From contig DAOUGQ010000018.1 of assembly GCA_034429195.1 (NCBI GenBank), forward strand, positions 1 through 64,000: a DNA stretch of 64,000 nucleotides, given 5' to 3'. The notes under the pieces were generated by a model, which saw only the letters and a program-made list of their open reading frames with translations, ran no database searches and was not told where the DNA came from. Of the stretch, positions 15,650 to 24,763 are shown one piece after another. The number at the start of each line of letters is the position of its first letter. Position 1 is the stretch's first letter. The position numbers and the translations under genes were made by a program. Source of the stretch: UBA4782 sp034429195 (GTDB lineage: Bacteria; Chloroflexota; Anaerolineae; Anaerolineales; Anaerolineaceae).

Positions 15650-16717
15650 ATGGAAATTCAGATAGGCAAACATACATTAGGCGAGAATCATCCAACGTAC
15701 TTTATTGCCGATATCGCTGCGAATCACGATGGAAGCCTGGAACGGGCAAAAATGCTTATCAGATTGGCTGCTGACGCAGGTGCAAATGCAGCAAAATTTC
15801 AGAATTTCTCCGCTGCAAAGATTGTCTCTGACTATGGTTTTCGCACCATGGGCGGGCAGCAAAGCCACCAGGCAAAATGGAAGAAATCCGTTTTTGAAGT
15901 ATATTCCGATGCGTCTATTTCGTTCGATTGGACACCCGAATTGAAGAAAACCTGTGATGAGGTTGGCATTGATTATTTCTCCTCTCCCTACGATTTTGAA
16001 GCCATTGACAGACTCAACACATACATGGCTGCGTATAAAGTGGGTTCAGGTGAAATTGACTGGTTGGAAGCATTGGATAGAATGGCATCTAAGGGAAAAC
16101 CTGTGATATTAGCAACAGGGGCTGCAACAATTGGTGAAGTGCAAAAAGCGGTGCATACCATCTTAATGAAGAACTCGCAATTGGTATTGATGCAATGCAA
16201 TACCAACTACACTGCCAGCCTTGAAAATCTTAAATATGTAAATCTACGTGTACTTGAAACGTATAAAACCATGTTTCCCAATGTTGTCCTGGGGCTTTCA
16301 GACCATACCCCTGGTCATGCTACCGTTCTAGGCGCTGTTGCCCTGGGTGCACGAGCTATTGAGAAACATTTTACCGATGATAATCATCGTGAAGGCCCTG
16401 ATCATGCTTTTGCCATGAATCCTGAAACCTGGAAGGAGATGGTGGAAAATACTCGCCGGCTTGAAAGCGCACTGGGTTCAGGTGATAAGAAAATAGAAGA
16501 CAATGAGAAAGATACCAGTGTGATCCAGCGTAGATGCATTCGTGCAGCAAAAGACATCCCAGCAGGAGCTCAGATTTCCAGGGAAATGTTGGATGTGTTG
16601 CGTCCCGCAACACCAGGGGCGATCAAGCCTGACCAGATCGATGCTGTGGTTGGTACGCATGCCGTGAATTCCATACCCGCTGGAAAAGAAATCCGCTGGA
16701 CTGACCTGGTTGCATAA
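15650..16717 (+). CDS. NeuB-family sugar acid synthase with SAF domain
   Basis: Condenses phosphoenolpyruvate with a hexose-type aldose to a nine-carbon (nonulosonic) acid. The 355-aa protein has the NeuB TIM barrel (AANHDGSLERAK, AAKFQ, FSSPYD, YKVGSGEI, LATGAAT, LMQCNTNYTA, GLSDHTPG, IEKHFTDD) and a C-terminal SAF/antifreeze-like domain from about residue 285 (RCIRAAKDIPAGAQIS). Length and domain order equal SpsE/PseI/NeuB. GGAGG lies just before the ATG. It ends by sharing its last base with the next start (TAATG). Substrate is uncertain. Confidence 0.88.
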   Translation: MEIQIGKHTLGENHPTYFIADIAANHDGSLERAKMLIRLAADAGANAAKFQNFSAAKIVSDYGFRTMGGQQSHQAKWKKSVFEVYSDASISFDWTPELKKTCDEVGIDYFSSPYDFEAIDRLNTYMAAYKVGSGEIDWLEALDRMASKGKPVILATGAATIGEVQKAVHTILMKNSQLVLMQCNTNYTASLENLKYVNLRVLETYKTMFPNVVLGLSDHTPGHATVLGAVALGARAIEKHFTDDNHREGPDHAFAMNPETWKEMVENTRRLESALGSGDKKIEDNEKDTSVIQRRCIRAAKDIPAGAQISREMLDVLRPATPGAIKPDQIDAVVGTHAVNSIPAGKEIRWTDLVA

Positions 16718-17832
16718 TGAAAGTACTTTACTTCACACGCGATTTCAATGCGCATGACCAGCGCTTTCTAACAGCACTGGCTCAAACTAGCCACCAGATT
16801 TATCTTCTCCGGTTGGAGAGTAACCCATACACTCCTCAACCAAGGATGATTCCTCCGGGTGTAGAAGAGATTCCGTGGATGGGAGGAGATAAACCTTTCC
16901 ATTGGAGGAATCTGCTGGTTTATGTGAAAGATCTCAAACGGGTGTTGAATAAGATCAAACCGGATGTGGTGCATGCGGGGCCTGTCCATACCTGCGCGTA
17001 TCTGGTTGCACTGGCAGGGTTTAAAACGCTGGTAACCATGTCGTGGGCTTCGGATATATTACATGAGGTTAAATTTGATCCCTGGCTGGCACGTACTGCT
17101 ACATATGCTATGAAACGCACCAGCGTGCTGGTGGGTGATTGCGATGCTGTAGCACAAAAAGCCAAAGATGAATATCACTTCCCATCAAACAGGATTGTCC
17201 TTTTTCCCTGGGGAGTAGACCTTGAATTATTCAAGCCAAATGGTGTGCCTTTCCTGCGCAAAGAACTGGAATGGACGGATAAATTTGTTTTGCTCTGTCT
17301 GCGTTCCTGGGAACCGGTTTATGGTGTCAAGGATGCCATTAGAGCGTTCAACCGGGCAGCAGGTGAGATTCCTGACTTGCGTTTGCTATTGTATGGGAAT
17401 GGTTCACAGGAGAAAGAAATCCGAGAAATGATCGCGGAATCAGGTCTCCAGGAGCGAATATACCTGGGTGGAAAGATCCGAAATGGTGACCTTCCAGCGG
17501 TATACCGCAGTGCAGACCTGTACTTGACAGCTGCGTACAGTGATGGATCATCGGTTTCTCTCATGGAAGCAATGGCCTGCGGATTACCTTCGATCGTTTC
17601 GGATATTCCCGGCAATCTGGAATGGGTGGAAAATGGTGTACACGGATGGGTTTTCCCTAGAGGTGACAGTGACATGATGGCTGAAGCCATTTTGAATGCA
17701 TTTGCCAACCGTAAACAATTAAAAGAAATGTCTCTAAAATCCCGGCAGAAAGCTGAAGTAAAAGCGGATTGGAGCAAGAATTTTCAGAAGTTGATAGATG
17801 CTTATGATCTAGCTACTGGAGGAAAAGCATGA
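16717..17832 (+). CDS. glycosyltransferase family 4
   Basis: Cytoplasmic retaining GT-B transferase, 371 aa. The C-lobe shows LLLYGNGSQEKEI, a RSADLYLTAAYSDGSS segment and the E-x7-E motif SLMEAMACGLPSIVSD, which contact the nucleotide-sugar donor in GT4 enzymes. It sits between a NeuB-type synthase and an SpsF-type nucleotidyltransferase and overlaps each by 1-4 nt. Confidence 0.85.
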   Translation: MKVLYFTRDFNAHDQRFLTALAQTSHQIYLLRLESNPYTPQPRMIPPGVEEIPWMGGDKPFHWRNLLVYVKDLKRVLNKIKPDVVHAGPVHTCAYLVALAGFKTLVTMSWASDILHEVKFDPWLARTATYAMKRTSVLVGDCDAVAQKAKDEYHFPSNRIVLFPWGVDLELFKPNGVPFLRKELEWTDKFVLLCLRSWEPVYGVKDAIRAFNRAAGEIPDLRLLLYGNGSQEKEIREMIAESGLQERIYLGGKIRNGDLPAVYRSADLYLTAAYSDGSSVSLMEAMACGLPSIVSDIPGNLEWVENGVHGWVFPRGDSDMMAEAILNAFANRKQLKEMSLKSRQKAEVKADWSKNFQKLIDAYDLATGGKA

Positions 17833-18620
17833 AGGGGCAAAGAATTGTTGCAATCATTCAGGCTCGTATGAGTTCCAGTCGGCTGCCAGGAAAAGTATTA
17901 TTGGATATCGAAGGTAAACCCATGCTGCAACGGGTTGTGGAAAGGGTCAAGAAAGTAAAAGAAATAGATGAAGTATTGGTTGCCACTACAGTCAATCCAG
18001 CGGATGATCCGATCGAAAACTTTTGTAAAACGCACGGTGTGAGAATCTATCGTGGCGATCAATTTGACGTTCTAGATCGTTATTACCAGGCAGCCAAAGA
18101 AGCAGAAGCTGATGTGATTATAAGAATTACTGCGGATTGCCCATTAATCGACCCAGGTGAAATTGACATTCTGCTGAAAGAGTTCATCAACCGAAAAGTG
18201 GATTTCGCAGCCAACAGGTTACCTCCTCCCTGGCACCGTACTTTTCCCATTGGGTTGGATGTTGAGATTGCCAGTTTTGCAGCGCTGGAAAGAGCCTGGA
18301 AGGAAGCTACGGAAACTCACGATCGTGAACATGTGATGCCTTATCTTTATGAGGCAGAAGGACGTTTTGATATTTATTATCACAACACTGAACCGGATTA
18401 TGGCGAAATGCGCTGGACTGTGGATACACAGCAGGATATTGATGCTGTAAGAATGATCTATCATTCATTGCCTGATAAAGAGCATTTTACCTGGCATGAT
18501 GTATTGGATCTTGTTCAAGAGCATCCTGATCTATCTGCAATGAATGCAGGTGTAAGGCATAAAGCATTTAATGAAGTGGATGATCGGATGTTAAAAAGTA
18601 GGGATAAAAAGAATGCTTGA
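17829..18620 (+). CDS. SpsF-type cytidylyltransferase-like protein
   Basis: GT-A-like nucleotidyltransferase of 263 aa, related to CMP-KDO synthetase and Bacillus SpsF. It begins with IIQARMSSSRLPGKVLL, has a late ITADCPLIDP acidic site and the GLDVEIAS segment typical of SpsF. The family is thought to activate a sugar acid with CTP; it is found beside SpsE/NeuB synthases, as here, where the synthase is one gene upstream. Biochemistry of the group is poorly known, so the product is not predicted. Confidence 0.75.
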   Translation: MKGQRIVAIIQARMSSSRLPGKVLLDIEGKPMLQRVVERVKKVKEIDEVLVATTVNPADDPIENFCKTHGVRIYRGDQFDVLDRYYQAAKEAEADVIIRITADCPLIDPGEIDILLKEFINRKVDFAANRLPPPWHRTFPIGLDVEIASFAALERAWKEATETHDREHVMPYLYEAEGRFDIYYHNTEPDYGEMRWTVDTQQDIDAVRMIYHSLPDKEHFTWHDVLDLVQEHPDLSAMNAGVRHKAFNEVDDRMLKSRDKKNA

Positions 18621-19560
18621 ACCTACATCTCCCTGGATGACCATCTTTACAGCACCAAAATCATTCGAAGATGAGCATATTCGAATGATCCAACGGAATG
18701 CGATCTTTTCCTGGTTAAATCTGGGTAACGAAGTGGAAATCATCCTCATTGGGGATGATGCGGGCGTTGCAGAAGCAGCTACAGAATTTGGATTGAAGCA
18801 TTTGCCAGATGTGGAGAAAAACACAAAGGGTACGCCTCTGGTTAGTTCCATTTTTAAATTGGCAAGGATGAACAGTACAAGCCCAATCCTTGTTTATTTC
18901 AATGCTGATATTGTTGCTCTACCTGATTTGCTTACCACTACCAGAAAAGTGATGCAGAAGTTCGAGAAATTCCTCATAGTTGGTCAGCGCTGGGATATTG
19001 ATATTCGGGAAATCATACCATCAGGCGACCATCTTGAGAGCTGGTTGCAACAGCAGATCAAAGAGCGTGGTGTGCTCCATCCCCAGGGTGGCAGCGATTA
19101 TTTTATCTATCCAAGGGTATGCTTCAGTGAGATGCCGAAGTTTGCAATTGGTAGAGCTGGTTGGGACAACTGGATGATCTTTCAGGCTCGAAACGAAAAA
19201 CTGGCATTAGTGGATGGCACCGGCGCGATCAATATCATCCACCAACAGCATGATTACCGTCATTTACCGAATGGGCAGCCTCATTATCGTACTCCTGAGA
19301 CGTATGAAAATGTACGCCTGGCAGGTGGAAAGCGCACCATCTTTGACCTGAAAGATACAAACTGGCAGATGAAAGGTGAAATTCTGCAACGTAAATCTTT
19401 ATCGTGGAAGCGATTCTGGCGTGAAGTGGAAATCTTTCCATTGATCACGTTAAAAAGTATGTGGTTAGCACAGGCTGCATATGGCGTATTTCATCCGATA
19501 AAAGCCTACCGAGAGTTCAGAGCCTGGCTGCGGCAAAAGAATGCGGTCAAAGTCGAGTAG
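18613..19560 (+). CDS. putative GT-A-fold glycosyltransferase of unclear family
   Basis: A 315-aa soluble protein I cannot place in a named family. Its start resembles a GT-A donor-binding fold (WMTIFTAPKSFEDEH, then EIILIGDDAG), with a likely metal-binding D-x-D-like NAD in VYFNADIVALP, a mid region QGGSDYFIYPRV and GWDNWM, and a conserved-looking HQQHDYRHLP near residue 215. The order donor fold, DxD, then D/GWDN resembles GT2-like enzymes. Overlaps the SpsF gene by 8 nt. Confidence 0.5.
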   Translation: MLEPTSPWMTIFTAPKSFEDEHIRMIQRNAIFSWLNLGNEVEIILIGDDAGVAEAATEFGLKHLPDVEKNTKGTPLVSSIFKLARMNSTSPILVYFNADIVALPDLLTTTRKVMQKFEKFLIVGQRWDIDIREIIPSGDHLESWLQQQIKERGVLHPQGGSDYFIYPRVCFSEMPKFAIGRAGWDNWMIFQARNEKLALVDGTGAINIIHQQHDYRHLPNGQPHYRTPETYENVRLAGGKRTIFDLKDTNWQMKGEILQRKSLSWKRFWREVEIFPLITLKSMWLAQAAYGVFHPIKAYREFRAWLRQKNAVKVE

Positions 19561-19582
19561 TAGTTCATTTTTGGAGTAATGT

Positions 19583-20536
19583 ATGCGAGTTGGTCAAAAC
19601 CCTGCAAAGAATTTAAAAGAGGTTGCGCACCCTGAACGGATCACTATTGCGGTTCTGAATTACATTCCGTTTCAAAATGGGTTTTATGCTGAATCGCTGG
19701 ATGTACTCAAAGCTTGCCTGCAATCAGCCAGGGATGGAGCTGACCTTCCCTTTGATATGATGGTATTTGATAATGGCAGCTGTCGGGATGTGGTGCAGTA
19801 TCTTGTTGAGGAAAAGGAAGCTGGACGTATCCAATTCCTGGTGCTTTCTCAAAAGAACCTGGGAAAAGGTGGAGCATGGAATTATATCTTCAATGCTGCT
19901 CCTGGTGAGATTATCGCTTACTGTGACAGTGATGCGCTGTTCTATCCTGGCTGGTTGTCAAAGAGTGTTCAAATACTGGAAACGTATCCCCGAGTTGGAA
20001 TGATAACAGCCAGACCTTTGCGGACTTCTCCCGAGCTATATTCTGCTACCATGGATTGGGTACGTGATACTCCTGAAGCTACGGTTGAAGAAGGTCAGCT
20101 GCAATCATGGGAAATGTTCGAAGAATTTAACAAGACACTCAATTACGGCATTGAAAAAGATCGAGAGATATTTGACTCTACACAGGACGTGAAAATTACC
20201 TATAAAGGTGTTACCGCGTTTGCAGGTGCCAACCATTTTCAATTTGTCGGATGGAAAGAGACACTTCGCTCTTTCACACCTTTTCAAATGGACAAGCCCA
20301 TGGGGCAGGTACGTATGCTTGATAAACGACTTAACGAGTGTGGATATCTGCGATTAATGACAGCAGACCCTCTAGTGCAAAACATGAGCAATACTTTACC
20401 TGATGAGTTGAGAGACCAACCCAGGCAGGAACCCCAAAAAAGAACCGGAATGAGAAAACGTATTGCCAATCTTGCCCCTTTTCGGAAAGTTCTTCTCTGG
20501 CTCCATGATGCAATTTTCCGACTATATAACGAGTAG
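19583..20536 (+). CDS. glycosyltransferase family 2
   Basis: GT-A transferase of 317 aa: donor region around FDMMVFDNGSC, LGKGGAWNYIFNAA, and the D-x-D motif YCDSDALFYP. The C-terminal 60 residues are basic and hydrophobic and may touch the membrane. TTGGAG precedes the ATG. Probably adds one sugar of the repeat or cap. Confidence 0.78.
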   Translation: MRVGQNPAKNLKEVAHPERITIAVLNYIPFQNGFYAESLDVLKACLQSARDGADLPFDMMVFDNGSCRDVVQYLVEEKEAGRIQFLVLSQKNLGKGGAWNYIFNAAPGEIIAYCDSDALFYPGWLSKSVQILETYPRVGMITARPLRTSPELYSATMDWVRDTPEATVEEGQLQSWEMFEEFNKTLNYGIEKDREIFDSTQDVKITYKGVTAFAGANHFQFVGWKETLRSFTPFQMDKPMGQVRMLDKRLNECGYLRLMTADPLVQNMSNTLPDELRDQPRQEPQKRTGMRKRIANLAPFRKVLLWLHDAIFRLYNE

Positions 20537-20564
20537 AATGGATTTTGAAAAACAGGTATCGTAA

Positions 20565-22013
20565 ATGGCGAAAAAAACAGTATTTATCAGCGCAGATCAT
20601 GGGTTAGCAATTGTTTACTTTTTACAGAGCGATGTAGTTCCTACATTGCTCGAAAATGATGTGCAGGTTGTTGTTTTAACTGATGATGGGATTAAAGAAC
20701 AGATACAGAAACGGTTTGGCAAAGATGGATTGATCATCGAAGGATTAAGGTTGAAAGAAGCCCGCAGGTACGCAGAAACCCATTCAGCAACTACGCAATG
20801 GTGGTTGAATTTCATGCGGCGGGTTGGTGGTTCAAAAAGAATTAATACCGAGGCGATGGATAGCCATGTGGAACAGGTAGCATTTGAAGCTACTGGCAGA
20901 CGCAGGCTCATGATGCCATTCATGCGTATGATGATCAATTATCTGCGTAGTTCCTCTGCTGCACGAAAACATCTGGTAAAAGATCAAATGATGTTCAGTC
21001 CCGAACTCTACACCGACCTGTTTGACAAGTATCAACCTGAGCTGGTAGTTGCTTCGACCCCTGGCTGGCGTTTAGACAGATATTTACTGAGGCAGGCAGT
21101 AAAAAGAAAAATACCTACTGCATCCGTGATCGTTGGCTGGGATAATCCAAGTAGTTATAGTATTCCTGGCTCATCGATGGATTGGGTGAACTGCTGGTCG
21201 GAAGTACAAAAAGAAGAGCTTGTACTTGGTTCGGATTGGAAACCTGAACAGGTACATGTTGGCGGTATTCCAACCTATGATGGCTATTTTCGCAAGCAAT
21301 GGCTGATGAGTAAAGAGGAATATTTCAAATTACACGATTTGGATTTAAATCGCAAATTGCTCGGGTATGCCTGTAGTTTCATCACTTTTTCACCGAATTA
21401 TCAAAACATTGAGCCTCTAGCACGCATGGTGGCGGAGGATCGATTTGAGCAACCGGCACAATTACTCATCCGGTTGCATCCCAATCACTTCATGACTGAA
21501 CCATTATATGCTGGAGAGCGTGAACGCATTCAGGAATTAACTCGTCGGTATCCCCATGTACATGTAGTGGAACCAGTTCCGCTGGGTGGTGAGTTGGGGT
21601 ACTATTCTGGCGAGGATATGCCAGAAAAAACTTCCATGATGGCATATTCCGATGTATTTTTGACAGTGTATTCCACCATGGTGGTGGAAGCAGCCATTCA
21701 TGATCGTCCTATTGTGAGTGTATGTTTCGATGCACCGGGTGGCTGGAATGTACCTGGCAGATTTGATCTTCCACTTTCAAAAATTGGTGAATGGCCTACC
21801 CACCAGCGATTCCGCAAGGCTGGAGCAGGGCGGGTAGCGTTAACCGAAGCAGAGTTGCAAGAAGCAGTGCAATATTCGTTGAATAATCCTAATGCGGAGA
21901 AAGAAGCACGACGCAAGTTCATTGAACAAGAAGTGACCTTCCGGGATGGATTTTCAGGGAAACGAACGGGTGAATATCTGTACACTTGTATTGGAAAGCG
22001 GGCAAATAAATGA
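20565..22013 (+). CDS. GT-B transferase, CDP-glycerol-glycerophosphotransferase/capsule-like
   Basis: A 482-aa soluble protein with N-lobe KTVFISADHGLAIVYFL and a C-lobe that carries LLIRLHPNHFM and SDVFLTVYSTMVVEAAIHDRP. The loop with consecutive hydroxyl residues before V-x-E is the donor-phosphate site of the CDP-glycerol transferase and capsule Kdo-transferase superfamilies. It is distantly similar to 10549 and 31041 in this cluster. Whether it transfers a sugar, a sugar acid or a polyol phosphate cannot be told. Overlaps the next gene by 4 nt. Confidence 0.6.
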   Translation: MAKKTVFISADHGLAIVYFLQSDVVPTLLENDVQVVVLTDDGIKEQIQKRFGKDGLIIEGLRLKEARRYAETHSATTQWWLNFMRRVGGSKRINTEAMDSHVEQVAFEATGRRRLMMPFMRMMINYLRSSSAARKHLVKDQMMFSPELYTDLFDKYQPELVVASTPGWRLDRYLLRQAVKRKIPTASVIVGWDNPSSYSIPGSSMDWVNCWSEVQKEELVLGSDWKPEQVHVGGIPTYDGYFRKQWLMSKEEYFKLHDLDLNRKLLGYACSFITFSPNYQNIEPLARMVAEDRFEQPAQLLIRLHPNHFMTEPLYAGERERIQELTRRYPHVHVVEPVPLGGELGYYSGEDMPEKTSMMAYSDVFLTVYSTMVVEAAIHDRPIVSVCFDAPGGWNVPGRFDLPLSKIGEWPTHQRFRKAGAGRVALTEAELQEAVQYSLNNPNAEKEARRKFIEQEVTFRDGFSGKRTGEYLYTCIGKRANK

Positions 22014-23011
22014 AGTTCGTGATCGCTGGTTTAGGTTCAATAGGGCGCAGGCACTTTCGAAATCTAATCAATCTCGGAGAACGCGACATTGTATTATTCC
22101 GAAGCCATAAAAGCACATTACCAGATGACGAATTGACTGGTTTTCCAGTTGAAACAGATCTAAAGGCCGCATTGGAACATAAACCTGATGCAGTGATCAT
22201 CACCAATCCAACCTCATTGCATTTGGAAGTAGCACTAGCAGCTGCAGAAGCCGGGTGTCATATATTGATAGAAAAGCCAGTTGCGCAAAGTCAGCAAGGA
22301 ACAGAAAGACTGCTCAAGAAGATGCAAGAAAATAGACTGATTGGCGCTGTCGGATTCCAATTCCGTTTCCATCCTGGACTAAGAATTACGCATGATCTGG
22401 TGAAACAAGGGAAGCTAGGAAGTATCATTTCTGCTCAAGCTTTCTGGGGAGAGTATTTGCCTGGCTGGCATCCTTGGGAAGATTACCGTAAGACATATGC
22501 TGCAAGAGCAGATCTGGGTGGGGGTGTAGTGCGTACATTGTGCCATCCGCTTGATTATTTGACCTGGATGTTTGGACCTGTGAAAACTGTTTATGCTAGT
22601 GTCCTTTCAACTGGTCAATTGGGAATTGATGTGGATGACCTGACAGAGATTGATCTAGGATTTACAAATGGCACACTGGGACATATTCATCTTGATTATC
22701 ATCGAAGACCAGGAAGCCATACATTGAGCTTGATTGGAACCGAAGGTACATTGGAATGGGATAATGCTACCGGTATTACGCGTTACCTTACCACAGATAT
22801 GGAGCAATGGAGGGAATTTATCCCTGCTGAGGGGTTCGAGCGCAACACTATGTTCGTTGCTGAAATGAAGAATTTTCTTCAAGCAATCAAAGGGTTGGAA
22901 GAACCTGCCTGCAGCATCGAAGAGGGAATCTATAATATGCGCCTGGTTGATGCTGTTTATCAATCGGGTGAAGAGCATAAGATGATCGGCCTTGTCGAGG
23001 TGGATAGGTGA
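22010..23011 (+). CDS. Gfo/Idh/MocA-family oxidoreductase
   Basis: NAD(P)-dependent sugar oxidoreductase of 333 aa. N-terminal Rossmann motif GLGSIGRRHFRNL, the catalytic-lysine motif EKPVA, and a C-terminal beta-sheet domain (GGGVVRTLCHPLDYL). Members near NeuA/NeuB genes are thought to modify nucleotide-sugars or sugar acids, and this one is followed, after two membrane transferases, by an SDR-NeuA-NeuB set. Specific substrate unknown. Confidence 0.85.
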   Translation: MKFVIAGLGSIGRRHFRNLINLGERDIVLFRSHKSTLPDDELTGFPVETDLKAALEHKPDAVIITNPTSLHLEVALAAAEAGCHILIEKPVAQSQQGTERLLKKMQENRLIGAVGFQFRFHPGLRITHDLVKQGKLGSIISAQAFWGEYLPGWHPWEDYRKTYAARADLGGGVVRTLCHPLDYLTWMFGPVKTVYASVLSTGQLGIDVDDLTEIDLGFTNGTLGHIHLDYHRRPGSHTLSLIGTEGTLEWDNATGITRYLTTDMEQWREFIPAEGFERNTMFVAEMKNFLQAIKGLEEPACSIEEGIYNMRLVDAVYQSGEEHKMIGLVEVDR

Positions 23012-24753
23012 AATTACCAGGATGGGTAAAGGGTATATTGGTGATTCTGTATTTTACGGCAGTGTCCGTGATAGTAACTTACCCGTTAATCACGCATTTA
23101 TCCACCCGGATGATTGGCTCTATTGGAGATAATATTTACTTTATCTGGTTGATTGGTTGGTTTAAAAAAGCTCTTTTTGAATTGCATGTCAATCCTTTTA
23201 ATATCTGGTTTTTGAACTACCCGGCCGGATGGAACCTGGCGTATACTGAAATCAGCCCGGCACAGCTTCTCCTTGGCATGCCATTTGCCCTGATCTTCAA
23301 CCCAATGACAGGCTATAACGTTTCAATGCTTATGACGTTCATTCTGTCGGGCATCAATATGTATTTATGGATGAAACATCTGACTGGTAAAACCAGCGTG
23401 GCAATCATCATTGGGACAGCTTTTGCCATTCTGCCTTATCACCTGGCTCATTTTCTTATCGGACACCTGAACATTTCGGGGATCCAATGGTTCCCATTAT
23501 TCTTCTGGGGATTGTTTGAATTGATGAAAGGTGATCCCTCTCCAGAAAAAAAGAAATATATCCTTTTGACGGGAATTGGTTTCGGATTGATAGGCATGAC
23601 ATCCATGTACTGCCTGTATATGGCTGTTTTGGTTGCAGGAGCGCTTGTTGTTGCCAACCTTTTCTTTATCCGAAAGAAAGTATTGACATGGAATTTTTGG
23701 AAGCCATTATTGATTGCAGGATTGATCTCCATTCCTTTTGTGGCTTTTAGCGTCTGGCCATATCTCACTTTGAATGCCCAGGGTGGCATACCTGATAGAA
23801 ATCTGGAAACCGTTCGTCTTCTTGCTGCATCAGCAAGCCCGCTTGATTATCTGTTACCCTCGACCGATCACTTTTTAGTGGGGAAGTGGGTAAACGATCA
23901 CTTTAACCGGCAACTATGGATTGAAACTTCTCTATATGTTGGAATAATGAATATCATCTTTGCAGGCGTTACTCTGTTCGCCAGGAAAGAAACACGAGAA
24001 AAGGAATTCATTATTCTGCTCTTGGTTGGAATAGCATTGGCATGGGTTTTATCACTGGGTACAGACTTGTTCTGGAATGACGAACGGTTACAGGTTCAAT
24101 TAACCGGATTTTTTGCCAAACTTCTCAATCGGACAGAAACTTACATCATCCTGCCCGATTATTTCCTCTTCAAATACCTGCCATTTTTCTCAAAAATGCG
24201 GGTTTTCGCCCGGTTTGGCATTTTTGTCTTGATTTTCATTCTAGTTTTATCAGCGATGGGGTTGACAAAAATTCTGGATCGTTTCCGAAACAAGAAAGCC
24301 GCATTGGTATTTAGCGTGTTTATACTAGGTGCTGTCTGGTTGGAGTTCTACCCTGGTGTGTATGAAACGACTTCTTCTATAGAAACCCGTTCTGTGGATA
24401 TCTGGCTTGCTGAACAACCTGGAGAAGGGGCGGTAATCCAATTCCCTATCGAAGAAAGTGAAGACCAGATTCTGGTTTATGCAACTCTCATCCATGGGAA
24501 ACCATTCGTAGGAGGATTCTTCAATGCATTTCCTCCTTTGCAATACCAGGAGATCAAACCCATTATGGCAAATTTTCCCGATGAAACCAGTATTGGCTTG
24601 CTGGATGAACTAAAGGTAAGATATGTTCTGGTAGACAAAACAGCTTACGATGAAACGCCTCAATCTATTATCAATCGATGCAAATTACTGGGTCTACAGT
24701 ATGTAAGTACGATGGGTGATGAAATCGTTTTTCTACATGATTTAGAGGAATGA
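23008..24753 (+). CDS. polytopic membrane protein, GT-C-like
   Basis: A 581-aa membrane protein with roughly eleven predicted helices and a soluble C-terminal tail of about 130 residues. N-terminal VSVIVTYPLITHLSTRMIGS with a following IGDNIYFIWLIGW has the acidic residue in the first external loop expected of GT-C enzymes that use polyprenyl-phosphate sugars outside the membrane. Motif HLNISGIQWFPLFF is mirrored in the protein at 58493. It starts with GTG overlapping the previous stop (GTGA). Exact activity unknown. Confidence 0.55.
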   Translation: MKLPGWVKGILVILYFTAVSVIVTYPLITHLSTRMIGSIGDNIYFIWLIGWFKKALFELHVNPFNIWFLNYPAGWNLAYTEISPAQLLLGMPFALIFNPMTGYNVSMLMTFILSGINMYLWMKHLTGKTSVAIIIGTAFAILPYHLAHFLIGHLNISGIQWFPLFFWGLFELMKGDPSPEKKKYILLTGIGFGLIGMTSMYCLYMAVLVAGALVVANLFFIRKKVLTWNFWKPLLIAGLISIPFVAFSVWPYLTLNAQGGIPDRNLETVRLLAASASPLDYLLPSTDHFLVGKWVNDHFNRQLWIETSLYVGIMNIIFAGVTLFARKETREKEFIILLLVGIALAWVLSLGTDLFWNDERLQVQLTGFFAKLLNRTETYIILPDYFLFKYLPFFSKMRVFARFGIFVLIFILVLSAMGLTKILDRFRNKKAALVFSVFILGAVWLEFYPGVYETTSSIETRSVDIWLAEQPGEGAVIQFPIEESEDQILVYATLIHGKPFVGGFFNAFPPLQYQEIKPIMANFPDETSIGLLDELKVRYVLVDKTAYDETPQSIINRCKLLGLQYVSTMGDEIVFLHDLEE

Positions 24754-24763
24754 TACGAGCGAA

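Noticed and set aside
13078..16717. Complete pseudaminic acid pathway
   Set aside because: A PseB-like dehydratase, a GNAT protein and a NeuB-type synthase are present, but no PseC aminotransferase or PseG hydrolase, and the dehydratase is coupled to an RmlD-type reductase.
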